A program made the position numbers and the translations under genes. The notes under the pieces are model-generated. The model had not been told where the DNA came from and ran no database searches. It was given only the letters and a program-made list of their open reading frames with translations. A stretch of 64,000 bases of DNA. Origin: Culturomica massiliensis. GTDB taxonomy: Bacteria; Bacteroidota; Bacteroidia; Bacteroidales; Marinifilaceae. Shown here in pieces: positions 18,201 to 25,225 of the stretch (position 1 is its first letter; each line of letters begins with the position of its first letter). Where the stretch lies: NCBI RefSeq assembly GCF_900091655.1, contig NZ_LT594620.1, positions 62,001 through 126,000 of the forward strand, in the 5' to 3' direction.

Positions 18201-18405
18201 CTTCTTCCAGGGGAGCGATGACACTTTTTTGCAGGGTTTCCGCACTGGCGCCGTAGTAGGTTGTACTTACCTGTATTGTGGGAGGTGCGATATCCGGGTA
18301 TTGTTCGACGGGCAGAGTAAACAGCCCGATAATACCCACGACAATTATAGCGATAGAAATGACCGCCGACAAAATGGGGCGTTCTATAAAAGTTCTGATG
18401 TTCAT
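15226..18405 (-). CDS. RND efflux pump, HAE1 (AcrB-like) subunit
   Basis: 1,059-residue inner-membrane proton-driven drug exporter. It has 12 membrane segments in the AcrB pattern with two large periplasmic loops; it starts MNIRTFIERPILSAVISIAI. Proton-relay residues are present: Asp405-Asp406 (TVVDDAIVVVE) and Lys940 (GLLAKTAILLTEYA), at the same positions as in AcrB within a few residues. The motif FERPILS at the N-terminus and GVENMTYMTST are also family signatures. Ten bases separate it from the adaptor gene. Substrates cannot be read from sequence. Confidence 0.96.
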   Translation of the reverse strand: MNIRTFIERPILSAVISIAIIVVGIIGLFTLPVEQYPDIAPPTIQVSTTYYGASAETLQKSVIAPLEEAINGVENMTYMTSTASNAGTVTITVYFKQGTDPDMAAVNVQNRVSKATGQLPAEVTQVGVTTSKRQTSILQMFSLHSPEDAYDENFLSNYININLKPSILRIAGVGDMMIMGGSYSMRVWMKPDVMAQYKLIPSDITLVLAEQNIESATGSFGENSDETYQYTMKYKGRLITPEEFGEIIIRSTEEGEILKLKDIADIELGQDSYAYKGGLDGHSGISCMIFQTAGSNATEVNQNIDRFLEEARKDLPQGVELTQMMSSNDFLFASIHEVVKTLLEAILLVILVVYVFLQDLRSTLVPLVGIIVSLIGTFAFMSIAEFSINLITLFALVLVIGTVVDDAIVVVEAVQERFDVGYRSPYMASIDAMKGISSAIFSSSLVFMAVFIPVSFMSGTSGTFYTQFGLTMAVAVGISALNALTLSPALCALLLRPYMDENGNQKNNFAARFRKAFNVAFSTIIEKYKRGVLFFIRRRWLAVSLLIGSVVVLVILMNTTKTGLVPDEDQGVVFVNVSSAAGSSLKTTNDIMIRIEERVKDIPQVKHVQKVAGYGLLAGQGNSFGMLILKLKHWDERPDKEDNVQAVIRQVYGRTADIKDASVFAISPGMIPGYGMGNALELHMQDKMGGDINTFFTTTQQYLGALNQCPEIAMAYSTFDIRYPQWTVEIDASKCKRAGITPDAVLGTLSGYYGGQYVSDFNRFSKVYRVMIQADPKYRLDEASLNNTFVRMSNGEMAPLSQFVMLNRSYGAETLSRFNMYNSIAVNAMPADGYSTGDAIRAVKETAEQALPKGFGYDFGGITREENQQTNTTVIIFAICILMIYLILCGLYESFLIPFAVILSVPFGLMGSFLFAKTIGLENNIYLQTGLIMLIGLLAKTAILLTEYASERRAAGMGIIAAAVSAAKARLRPILMTALTMIFGLLPLMFSTGVGANGNSSLGTGAVGGMVIGTLALLFIVPTLFVIFQFIEEKFRPIQTTTTRDWQIQAEIEENQIEK

Positions 18406-18414
18406 TTTTTGTTT

Positions 18415-19527
18415 TTAATTTTGTTTTGCTTTAATCGGGGTTCCTTCACGCAGTAGTCCAACGCCTTCTGTTACGATTATGTCGCCTTCGCCGAGGCCTT
18501 CCGTGACGATATATTCTTTACCTCCGTTTACACGGGTTACACGGACAGGTGTCGATTGGGCTTTTCCGTCTACAACTTTGTATACAAACGATTTGTCCTG
18601 AATTTCAAAAGCCGCAGCCTGAGGAATAACGATACAACCGTTTTGTTCCGAGGGTATCATTACATTACCGGTCCCGCCGCTGTGTAATAATTCGTCCGGA
18701 TTCGGAAATATGGCACGCAGGCTTACGGTGCCGGTGGTACGGTTGATGACTCCGCTGATGGATTCGATTTTTCCTTTTTCAGAGTAAGCGGATTTATCGT
18801 TTAATTGCAAATTGATTTCAGGCATATTTTTCAAAGCCTCTTCTTTAGAACCGTATTGCCGTATCAGATTCAGCAATTGATTTTCAGTCATTGAAAAATA
18901 GACATACATATCCGAATTATCGGAAACGGTTGTCAAAGGTTCGGACATTGCCGAACCGACCAGTGTCCCTACCCGGTAAGGCAAAGTTCCTACTACGCCG
19001 TCTACCGGACTTTTTACTACCGTATAAGAGAGGTTGTTGCGGGCATTTACTTCCTGGGCTTTCATTTGAGCCAGTTGTGCTTCTGCTGCCAGTAAGGCAT
19101 TCTTGGCCGTACTCAAATCGAATTCCGATACTACGTTTTGTTTGAACAATTCCTGTTTGCTGGCATAGGTAAGCTGGGCCGTAGCCAGTTGTGCTTCTGC
19201 TACAGCTACATTGGCTTCGGCAGTTTGCAAGGCAGCCCGGTAACCGACCTGATCTATGATAAACAAGGTTTGGCCTTTTTTCACTTGTTCTCCTTCCTGT
19301 ACACACAATTGAGTCAGGAAACCGCCTACTTGCGGATAGATTTCAATATCCTGCCTCCCCCGGATTGTTGCTGAATACATATTCAGCAGAGTCCGTGCAG
19401 CCGGTTTTACTGTCATTACCTGATAACCGGCCTCCTGTATTGTAGGTTTTTCGGTTTTACAGCTCACCATAATCACACAACAGATGAAAACGATCATCTG
19501 TTTCAGTTTACATACATTTCTGTTCAT
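18415..19527 (-). CDS. RND periplasmic adaptor (membrane fusion protein), lipoprotein
   Basis: 370 residues, AcrA/MexA type. The signal ends in lipobox MVSCK (Cys about residue 23). The order is barrel-sandwich (lipoyl-like) half GGFLTQLCVQEGEQVKKGQT, alpha-hairpin (about 95-150), second half VKSPVDGVVGTLPYRVG, beta-barrel and membrane-proximal domain. First gene of the minus-strand operon adaptor-pump-channel-TetR, with a -7 box at 19555-19562, divergent from the AraC gene at 19679. Confidence 0.95.
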   Translation of the reverse strand: MNRNVCKLKQMIVFICCVIMVSCKTEKPTIQEAGYQVMTVKPAARTLLNMYSATIRGRQDIEIYPQVGGFLTQLCVQEGEQVKKGQTLFIIDQVGYRAALQTAEANVAVAEAQLATAQLTYASKQELFKQNVVSEFDLSTAKNALLAAEAQLAQMKAQEVNARNNLSYTVVKSPVDGVVGTLPYRVGTLVGSAMSEPLTTVSDNSDMYVYFSMTENQLLNLIRQYGSKEEALKNMPEINLQLNDKSAYSEKGKIESISGVINRTTGTVSLRAIFPNPDELLHSGGTGNVMIPSEQNGCIVIPQAAAFEIQDKSFVYKVVDGKAQSTPVRVTRVNGGKEYIVTEGLGEGDIIVTEGVGLLREGTPIKAKQN

Positions 19528-19554
19528 TTTTGACGCTTAAAATTTATTTCGGCG

Positions 19555-19562
19555 CAAAAGTA
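19555..19562 (-). promoter_or_regulatory. -7 box of the efflux operon
   Basis: TACTTTTG on the minus strand, 27 bases before the adaptor ATG. The -33 position lacks a clear TTTG, consistent with an activator-dependent promoter, possibly acted on by the divergent AraC protein. Confidence 0.55.
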
Positions 19563-19649
19563 CGGGAATGTTCACGAATACATCCGTTCATAACACGAGC
19601 AACATTGTTCATTTTCGGAGTAAATTTTATATATTTATCTGAAAAAATG

Positions 19650-19657
19650 TAATTTTG
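19650..19657 (+). promoter_or_regulatory. -7 box of the divergent AraC gene
   Basis: TAATTTTG fits TAnnTTTG, 22 bases before the ATG at 19679. It overlaps an upstream in-frame TTG, which is why that TTG is not taken as the start. Confidence 0.55.
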
Positions 19658-19678
19658 CTGTTAAAAAACAGAATATTT

Positions 19679-20524
19679 ATGGAGCAGCGCAATCCTTTTC
19701 GTACCTCATTTACAGAGCCTTTTATAACGGGGTGTGACAATTTATCATCGCTTTACAACCGATTGTGCAAGATAGAGAGTGCCGTGATTCTTTTTTGCCG
19801 GCAAGGTAATGCTCGTGTTACTGTCGATTTGCACGAATATGATATTGTCCCTTATACGGTCATATTTTTATTGCCGAGTCATATTATCGATATTATTTCA
19901 GCCGGTAAAGATTTTCAAATGGCTTATTTTGCCTGTTCTGAAGCGATGTTCCGGGAGGCTTCCTTTCGGTTTAATCCCCGGTTTTTCCATTTTATCAAGG
20001 AGAATCCCTGTAAGGTATTTCCGTCTTTGCATTGGGAGGCCGTCGAGGGACTAATGAATGCTACTGCGACTATTTATGCGGATTTCAATAACCGTTTCCG
20101 CTATGAAATTGCTAAAAATTTATTGCAGATCTGGCTGATGGATTTGTATGACAAAACCTACCGTTGGTTTACTGTTCAGGATATGGAAGGCCATAACCGT
20201 CAGGAGGAATTATTGAAACATTTTATTTCTTTGATTCACTCTTATTGTAATTCCGAGCGCGAAGCGGGCTTTTATGCAAATATGCTTTGTATTTCGACCA
20301 AATATCTTACCGATATCTGCACGGCTATTACAGGTAAATCTGCCAAAAAGCTGATTGATGAATTTGTATTGCTGGAGATTAAAGTATTGCTTCAAAATAC
20401 GGAATTTCCCATTCAGGAAATCAGTAACCGCCTGAATTTCCCCGATCAATCTTATTTGGGACGCTATTTTAAACGGCAGATGGGAATCTCGCCCAGTGCA
20501 TACAGGGAAAAATTTATAAAATAA
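19679..20524 (+). CDS. AraC-family regulator divergent from the efflux operon
   Basis: 281 residues from the ATG MEQRNPFRTSF. The N-terminal part has the beta-rich look of an AraC sensory domain (ITGCDNLSSLY, VIFLLPSHIIDII). The C-terminal double helix-turn-helix (about 190-278) ends FPIQEISNRLNFPDQSYLGR with the signature FKRQMGISPSAYRE. Divergent placement over a shared 150-base promoter region suggests it controls the pump operon; that is inference. Confidence 0.87.
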   Translation: MEQRNPFRTSFTEPFITGCDNLSSLYNRLCKIESAVILFCRQGNARVTVDLHEYDIVPYTVIFLLPSHIIDIISAGKDFQMAYFACSEAMFREASFRFNPRFFHFIKENPCKVFPSLHWEAVEGLMNATATIYADFNNRFRYEIAKNLLQIWLMDLYDKTYRWFTVQDMEGHNRQEELLKHFISLIHSYCNSEREAGFYANMLCISTKYLTDICTAITGKSAKKLIDEFVLLEIKVLLQNTEFPIQEISNRLNFPDQSYLGRYFKRQMGISPSAYREKFIK

Positions 20525-20870
20525 TAAGAAAACCGTTTACCTGTGACTTTTCCGGTTTTTGAAAAATTCCATAGAGAAGTAAATCGTATGGCTTAAAGAA
20601 TTTGATAAAATGTATAAGAGAAAAAGTATTTTTCCAGCAATAATGTATACTGATTATTTTTATATGTAAATAATTTTGTTTTGAAAGACAAAAAATTGGC
20701 ATATATTTGTAAAATGTTGATATTCCTGCCGGATACAAATTGTGGGTGTTGGGCTGTATTTAGCTTGATAAAAAAAGTTGGGGGGACTTACCCATTGTGA
20801 GCCGGGGACAACCTTGTCTCCGGGTGATGGTTCAGTATGAGAATCGATGTCCAAACCTTAATGCTGTTGT
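20525..20870 (+). other. Intergenic leader of the TPR regulator, with hairpin
   Basis: 346 bases. Contains the promoter at 20680-20709 and then a 5' leader of about 155 bases with a 10-bp stem (CCGGGGACAA / TTGTCTCCGG, one G-T pair) around 20801-20822. A weak AAAACCG/CGGTTTT stem at 20529-20559 could end the AraC transcript. Confidence 0.5.
20680..20709 (+). promoter_or_regulatory. Promoter of the TPR regulator
   Basis: -33 TTTG at 20680-20683 and -7 TATATTTG at 20702-20709, 18 bases apart, close to the Bacteroidales consensus. Confidence 0.65.
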
Positions 20871-22526
20871 ATGAGATATAGATGGTATGCCTTGCTATTG
20901 CCCGCATTAATCGTATTGTTTCTGTTTTATTATGATGTATTCTATTCCGGTTATATAGAGGAACTTTACCGGATAGAAAAGATGTATAATGATCATCCAA
21001 TGGAGGCGCGGGCGGTATTACTGAAGATCGATCCCAGGAGTTTGACCCGGAAGGAACGGGCGTTATATGGCCTTTTGCGGATAAAAAACCATAGCGGATA
21101 TGATTCGTTCACTGAATTGGATTCCCTTGCCGAAGAGGCGATCGATTATTACAGGCATGCAATCGATTCGTCGAGATTGTTTCAGTTGTATTATTTTAAA
21201 GGTAAAATACTTGGAGAGAAAGGCTTTTTGGTGCGGGCGGCAGTGCATTACCGGAAGGCGCAGGAATACGCGGTGGAAAACGATCTCGATACCAGGTATC
21301 TCTTAAGTTCCTCTATGGGGAGGATGTATCATGTAAAAATGATGCGTGAAGATGAGAAGAGGGCCAAACTGGAAGCTCTGCATTATGCGGGATTATTGAA
21401 TGACTCTCTGTTGCTGGGGCAAGCGTTGATCGAGATGTCCGGATATTATTACGGCACGGGCGATTACGAATTGTGCAGGGGTGTACTGAAACAGGCTGTC
21501 CGGCTTATGCCTGTTTCTGACAAGGAAAGATTGGCAACCGTTTATGCGAAACTAAGCCAGACTTATTTGTCTGTGAATCGGGGGGATTCTGCTCTGTATT
21601 ACATAGACCGGGCTTTGGCATTGACAACAGATCGTTTAGCCGTTTACCGGTATTACAACCGGAAAGGGGATGCTTTTTTAAAACTCGGTCGTAAAGATTC
21701 TGCCGAATATTATTTCAGTTATTCTCTGGTGAGTGGGGACATTCGGACACAAATGGCGGCTTATTACGATTTGTCAGGATTGAAGGAAGAAAGCGGTGAT
21801 CGGAGCGGAGCATTGAAATATCTCAAGTTGTACGTGGCGCAAAGAGATTCTTTGGATCTGGAACGAAAGGAATTGTTTTTCGATAACCTGAGCAATATAG
21901 CGGCTTATCAACGGGCCCGGGAAAAGGCCGATTTGAAAGAATCCGAACTCAACCGTAAAAAAATTACGTTTTACAGGATATTGATGGGTGTTTTCTTCGT
22001 TTTGTCGTTATTGGTCTGGTTGAGTTACAGAAATGAAAGACACAGAAGAAAACTGAAAGCGAATATCAGGCAGAAAGAGGAAAATATCATGCGGGCACTG
22101 CTGCTGCAACAAGAAGCAGAGAATAAATTACTGAAAGAGAGGGAAGGAAAGGAGCAGGCCGAAATGGAACGTTTGAGCCTGACTGTGGAGTATTATAAAC
22201 GGTTGAATGAGATGACGATTCCGTTTCTTTTGAGAAGCCGGAACAGGCAAGGGGCTATGCATCTGAAGGAGGAGGAGTGGAGTATTATTATAGAAAATAC
22301 GAATGCCTGTTTTGAAGGTTTCACTTTGAGGATAAAGGCAGTTTATCCGCAGTTGACGGAAGAGGAAATACGTTTTTGCTGTCTTATAAAAATGGAATTG
22401 CCGATTTCATTGCTATCCGAAGTTTACCACATTGCCAGAACAAGTATATCGAGGAAAAAAGTAAGGCTGAAGGAAAAAATGAGGATAGAAGAAATGACGT
22501 TAGACGATTTTATTCGTGGATTTTAG
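20871..22526 (+). CDS. TPR-containing membrane regulator with LuxR-like C-terminal HTH
   Basis: 551 residues. A membrane segment or signal anchor lies at about 5-22, then TPR repeats over about 45-330 (periplasmic), a second membrane helix (about 367-388, GVFFVLSLLVWLSYRNE), a charged coiled coil (about 390-445) and a C-terminal helix-turn-helix (LTEEEIRFCCLIKMELPISL, then TSISRKKVRLKEKM). This TPR-TM-coiled coil-HTH plan is common in Bacteroidales signal-transduction proteins and is thought to sense on the outside and act on DNA inside. The co-directional lipoprotein genes that follow are possible targets. Confidence 0.75.
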   Translation: MRYRWYALLLPALIVLFLFYYDVFYSGYIEELYRIEKMYNDHPMEARAVLLKIDPRSLTRKERALYGLLRIKNHSGYDSFTELDSLAEEAIDYYRHAIDSSRLFQLYYFKGKILGEKGFLVRAAVHYRKAQEYAVENDLDTRYLLSSSMGRMYHVKMMREDEKRAKLEALHYAGLLNDSLLLGQALIEMSGYYYGTGDYELCRGVLKQAVRLMPVSDKERLATVYAKLSQTYLSVNRGDSALYYIDRALALTTDRLAVYRYYNRKGDAFLKLGRKDSAEYYFSYSLVSGDIRTQMAAYYDLSGLKEESGDRSGALKYLKLYVAQRDSLDLERKELFFDNLSNIAAYQRAREKADLKESELNRKKITFYRILMGVFFVLSLLVWLSYRNERHRRKLKANIRQKEENIMRALLLQQEAENKLLKEREGKEQAEMERLSLTVEYYKRLNEMTIPFLLRSRNRQGAMHLKEEEWSIIIENTNACFEGFTLRIKAVYPQLTEEEIRFCCLIKMELPISLLSEVYHIARTSISRKKVRLKEKMRIEEMTLDDFIRGF

Positions 22527-22622
22527 CCGAATACCGATTTCGGATGTGATGTCTTTTAAGCAATTGTAAAACTGAATTTCCGGAAACTCCCGGTGGATTT
22601 TTTCGGTTCTTATTCATAAACT

Positions 22623-22650
22623 CAACTCTTCGGTCCCCCGAAGAGTTGTT
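22623..22650 (+). terminator. Terminator of the TPR regulator gene
   Basis: Perfect 11-bp stem CAACTCTTCGG / CCGAAGAGTTG with loop TCCC and a short T-rich tail, about 100 bases past the stop. Confidence 0.75.
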
Positions 22651-22775
22651 TGTGTTATAAAATTTGGAGAGAAACAAATAGATAACAGGTGTCTGTTTTG
22701 CATTTGTACATATATATAAATATTTAAATAGTTGTAATTCAATGTTTTGATGTAATTGATTTGTACATAAGAAAA

Positions 22776-22808
22776 TTTGCTGAAAAGGGTTCGGTGAACC
22801 TAATTTTG
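22776..22808 (+). promoter_or_regulatory. Promoter of the papain-like lipoprotein gene
   Basis: -33 TTTG (22776-22779) and -7 TAATTTTG (22801-22808), 21 bases apart; 48 bases before the ATG at 22857. Confidence 0.65.
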
Positions 22809-22856
22809 TCAATGATTCGGATATAGATGTTTGTCGATTACTTAAAATGAATTACG

Positions 22857-24050
22857 ATGAAAAGAAATTTTTTTAGAATTGTATGTTTAATATTTATTAC
22901 TATAACCTTTTGGGGATGTAATAAAGAGGATTCGGATATCGGTCTCACGGATGCCATTCCGGAAGGTACTGTAGAAAAAGAGTTGGCCGATATTGATCTG
23001 TCGGGCTTGAACGGTGAAGCAAAGCTTTATTGTGACCTTATCCAAACGGCTGTTTTTGCCACGAATTCCCATAAACCGGTAATCAGTAGCCGGGTGGTGA
23101 ACGGAGAAGAAGTAAATCCTTTGCGGGAGAAGCTTAAAGAAATGGAAATATGGGGCGAAAATGGAAATCAGATTTCATTTTTTTCATTGCCGGAAGCGGA
23201 ACAGGCAGAATTTCTTTCGGACTGGGCTGTTTTCGAAGCGGCTCAAATGACGGAAAAAATCCGGATCGATCCGGAAGTGGAGGAATATATACGGCAACAC
23301 AATGAAATTATTGTCCATGTACTGGGCGAGGAATCCATTGGCACAAGGGGTATAAATCTGCGGGTAAAAGACAACAAAGCTTTTTTTGCCAAGATCAGGG
23401 AACGTATGGAATCTTTGTCGGAATCTGCTGTCGGGCAGCCGGAGACAAAAGGATCGATAACCGATAAAGGGAAAGTCCCTTTTGAAAGGGTCAGGGCTGC
23501 CGTGGCAAAATACGGCCGGGTCGGGGATTTTATGTTGGCGTTGCCGAGGCATGGCGCTCCCTGGGTTTTCCTGAATTTCGCCCACGACCAGTTTAAAGTG
23601 GGACATACGGCAATTATAAAGAAAGGTGCGGCTTTGGACTCTAAAAGATCTGATGACTTTACATGGGGGTGTCAGATTAAGCAGGGAGTGATGAGTGAAA
23701 GATTAGATTATTGGAGTGTAAAGTCTTATGTGATGGGTATTCGGAAAGTGTCCTGGAGGTGGAAATGGAGAGGCTTTAAGAGCCGGTTGGTGATAAGAAA
23801 AACACCGGTGTCCCAACCGGCCAGATTGGCTAACCGTGCCGCAGGCTATGAAGGGAGAAAATATGTGAACTGGAGCGAATTCCTCACAGCGAAATGGGCT
23901 GCTCCCTCGCGTTTCACCTGTACGACTTTGGTTTGGTATTGCGCTAAAAAGGAGTATGGAGTCAATGTGTCGAGCTGGTGGTCGCCGTTGGTGAGTCCGA
24001 GCGGACTGTACCTGGACGAGAGTACTTATGTGAGGAAAGCAATCAGATAA
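22857..24050 (+). CDS. Lipoprotein with permuted NlpC/P60 (YiiX/YebB-like) papain-fold domain
   Basis: 397 residues. Signal ends in lipobox FWGCN (Cys about 21). Residues 25-210 form a helical, Glu-rich region of unknown role. The C-terminal half has the permuted papain order: GDFMLALPRHG, then His250 (KVGHTAIIKKG), and downstream Cys355 (RFTCTTLVWYCAK) as nucleophile. YiiX-like enzymes are amidases or peptidases acting on the cell envelope or on lipids; the substrate here is unknown. The last 60 bases of the gene are copied in the tandem repeat that follows. Catalytic Cys and His are both present. Confidence 0.8.
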   Translation: MKRNFFRIVCLIFITITFWGCNKEDSDIGLTDAIPEGTVEKELADIDLSGLNGEAKLYCDLIQTAVFATNSHKPVISSRVVNGEEVNPLREKLKEMEIWGENGNQISFFSLPEAEQAEFLSDWAVFEAAQMTEKIRIDPEVEEYIRQHNEIIVHVLGEESIGTRGINLRVKDNKAFFAKIRERMESLSESAVGQPETKGSITDKGKVPFERVRAAVAKYGRVGDFMLALPRHGAPWVFLNFAHDQFKVGHTAIIKKGAALDSKRSDDFTWGCQIKQGVMSERLDYWSVKSYVMGIRKVSWRWKWRGFKSRLVIRKTPVSQPARLANRAAGYEGRKYVNWSEFLTAKWAAPSRFTCTTLVWYCAKKEYGVNVSSWWSPLVSPSGLYLDESTYVRKAIR

Positions 24051-24560
24051 TGGAATGTGTCACTTAAATTGAAACAAAGATGTGTATAAAGAATCTGCTT
24101 TTTTTATTGGTTGTTGTTCTTTTTTTGTCAGCCTGTCATGACGATAATGGTGCTGAATTGCTCGAATTTTATAAGTCACAGCCCCGCGATCCGGAGCTGA
24201 TCGGTTGGTGGGGAAGGTATGACGAGCTCAATAAAGAGTACACATATAATATTTACGAGTCCGATGGCCGCTTTTTGACATACGAGATAAAAGATAGCGG
24301 AGAGCACTATAAATCATGGACTGATGATTATTATTATACGAAAGATAATAAAATCATGATGTTTCAATATATGTCGGGCAGTTGGAAAGACGGCCCTTCT
24401 TTTGAATTCGGTCCCCAGGCGTATAAAATAAATGGCGATACCTTGTTTTTCTATAATGATGATGGCGGGATGTTTGTGTATCGTATCCGGTCGGAACCGA
24501 AAGAATAACGGTTCTGAATGTAGTACGCTAAACGTGTTTACGATTATTAATTTACGATTG
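23991..24560 (+). repeat. Tandem duplication, unit 1
   Basis: A unit of about 570 bases that begins inside the 3' end of the papain-like gene and includes the first small lipoprotein. Unit 2 follows directly. The start GTGAGTCCGAG recurs as GGGAGTCCGAG at 24561. Confidence 0.9.
24080..24508 (+). CDS. Small lipoprotein, copy 1 of a tandem pair
   Basis: 142 residues. Signal with lipobox LSACH (Cys at residue 19), then an acidic, aromatic-rich beta domain (LIGWWGRYDELNKEY, YEIKDSGEHYKSW, FFYNDDGGMFVY). It resembles lipocalin-like or immunity-type small lipoproteins in size, but no family was recognised. It lies 29 bases after the papain-like gene and may be its partner or immunity-type protein; that is speculation. 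132 of 142 residues are identical to copy 2. Confidence 0.75.
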   Translation: MCIKNLLFLLVVVLFLSACHDDNGAELLEFYKSQPRDPELIGWWGRYDELNKEYTYNIYESDGRFLTYEIKDSGEHYKSWTDDYYYTKDNKIMMFQYMSGSWKDGPSFEFGPQAYKINGDTLFFYNDDGGMFVYRIRSEPKE

Positions 24561-25131
24561 GGGAGTCCGAGATGGATTATATCCCGGACGCGAGTACTTA
24601 TGTGAGGAAAGCAATCAGATAATGGAATGTGTCATTTAAATTGAAATCAAGATGTGTATAAAGAATCTGCTTTTTTTATCGGTTGTTGTTCTTTTTCTGT
24701 CAGCCTGTCATGATGATAAGGGTGCTGAATTGTTCGAATTTTATAAATCTCAGCCCCGCGATCCGGAGCTGATTGGTTGGTGGGGGCGGTATGACGAGCT
24801 CAATAAGGAGCATAGATATGATATTTACGAATCCGATGGTCGTTTTTTGACATACGAGATAAAAGATAGCGGAGAGCGCTATAAATCATGGACTAATAAT
24901 TATTATTATACGAAAGACAATAAAATCATGATGTTTCAGTATATGTCGGGCAGTTGGAAAGACGGCCCTTCTTTTGAATTCGGTCCCCAGGCGTATAAAA
25001 TAAATGGCGATACCTTGTTTTTCTATAATGATGATGGTGGGATGTTTGTGTATCTTATCCGGTCGGAACCGAAAGAATAACGGTTCTGAATGTAGTACGC
25101 TAAACGTGTTTACGATTATTAATTTACGGTT
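24561..25131 (+). repeat. Tandem duplication, unit 2
   Basis: Second unit, offset 572 bases from the first over the lipoprotein genes. It starts with a decayed copy of the papain-like gene tail (in-frame TYVRKAIR codons at about 24596-24622). It ends at TTGGGGAGT, the same junction sequence that starts each unit. Confidence 0.9.
24652..25080 (+). CDS. Small lipoprotein, copy 2 of a tandem pair
   Basis: 142 residues, 10 substitutions relative to copy 1 (among them Leu10Ser, Asn23Lys, Leu28Phe, Tyr54His, Thr55Arg, His76Arg, Asp82Asn, Asp83Asn, Arg136Leu). Lipobox and length are unchanged and the frame is intact, so both copies look expressed and under constraint. The changes cluster in two surface-like segments (54-57 and 76-83). 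It has no promoter of its own that I can see and is probably read from the upstream unit. Confidence 0.75.
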   Translation: MCIKNLLFLSVVVLFLSACHDDKGAELFEFYKSQPRDPELIGWWGRYDELNKEHRYDIYESDGRFLTYEIKDSGERYKSWTNNYYYTKDNKIMMFQYMSGSWKDGPSFEFGPQAYKINGDTLFFYNDDGGMFVYLIRSEPKE

Positions 25132-25181
25132 GGGGAGTGGATTGGTCAGGTTGATATCAATTTTAAATGTCTTTGAGAGAT

Positions 25182-25217
25182 AAAAAATAATCCCGGAATT
25201 TTCCGGGATTATTTTTT
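25182..25217. terminator. Bidirectional terminator
   Basis: Perfect 17-bp stem (25182-25198 / 25201-25217) with a 2-base loop, A-rich on one side and T-rich on the other. It separates the convergent lipoprotein and GH31 genes. Confidence 0.9.
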
Positions 25218-25225
25218 AGGGTAAA

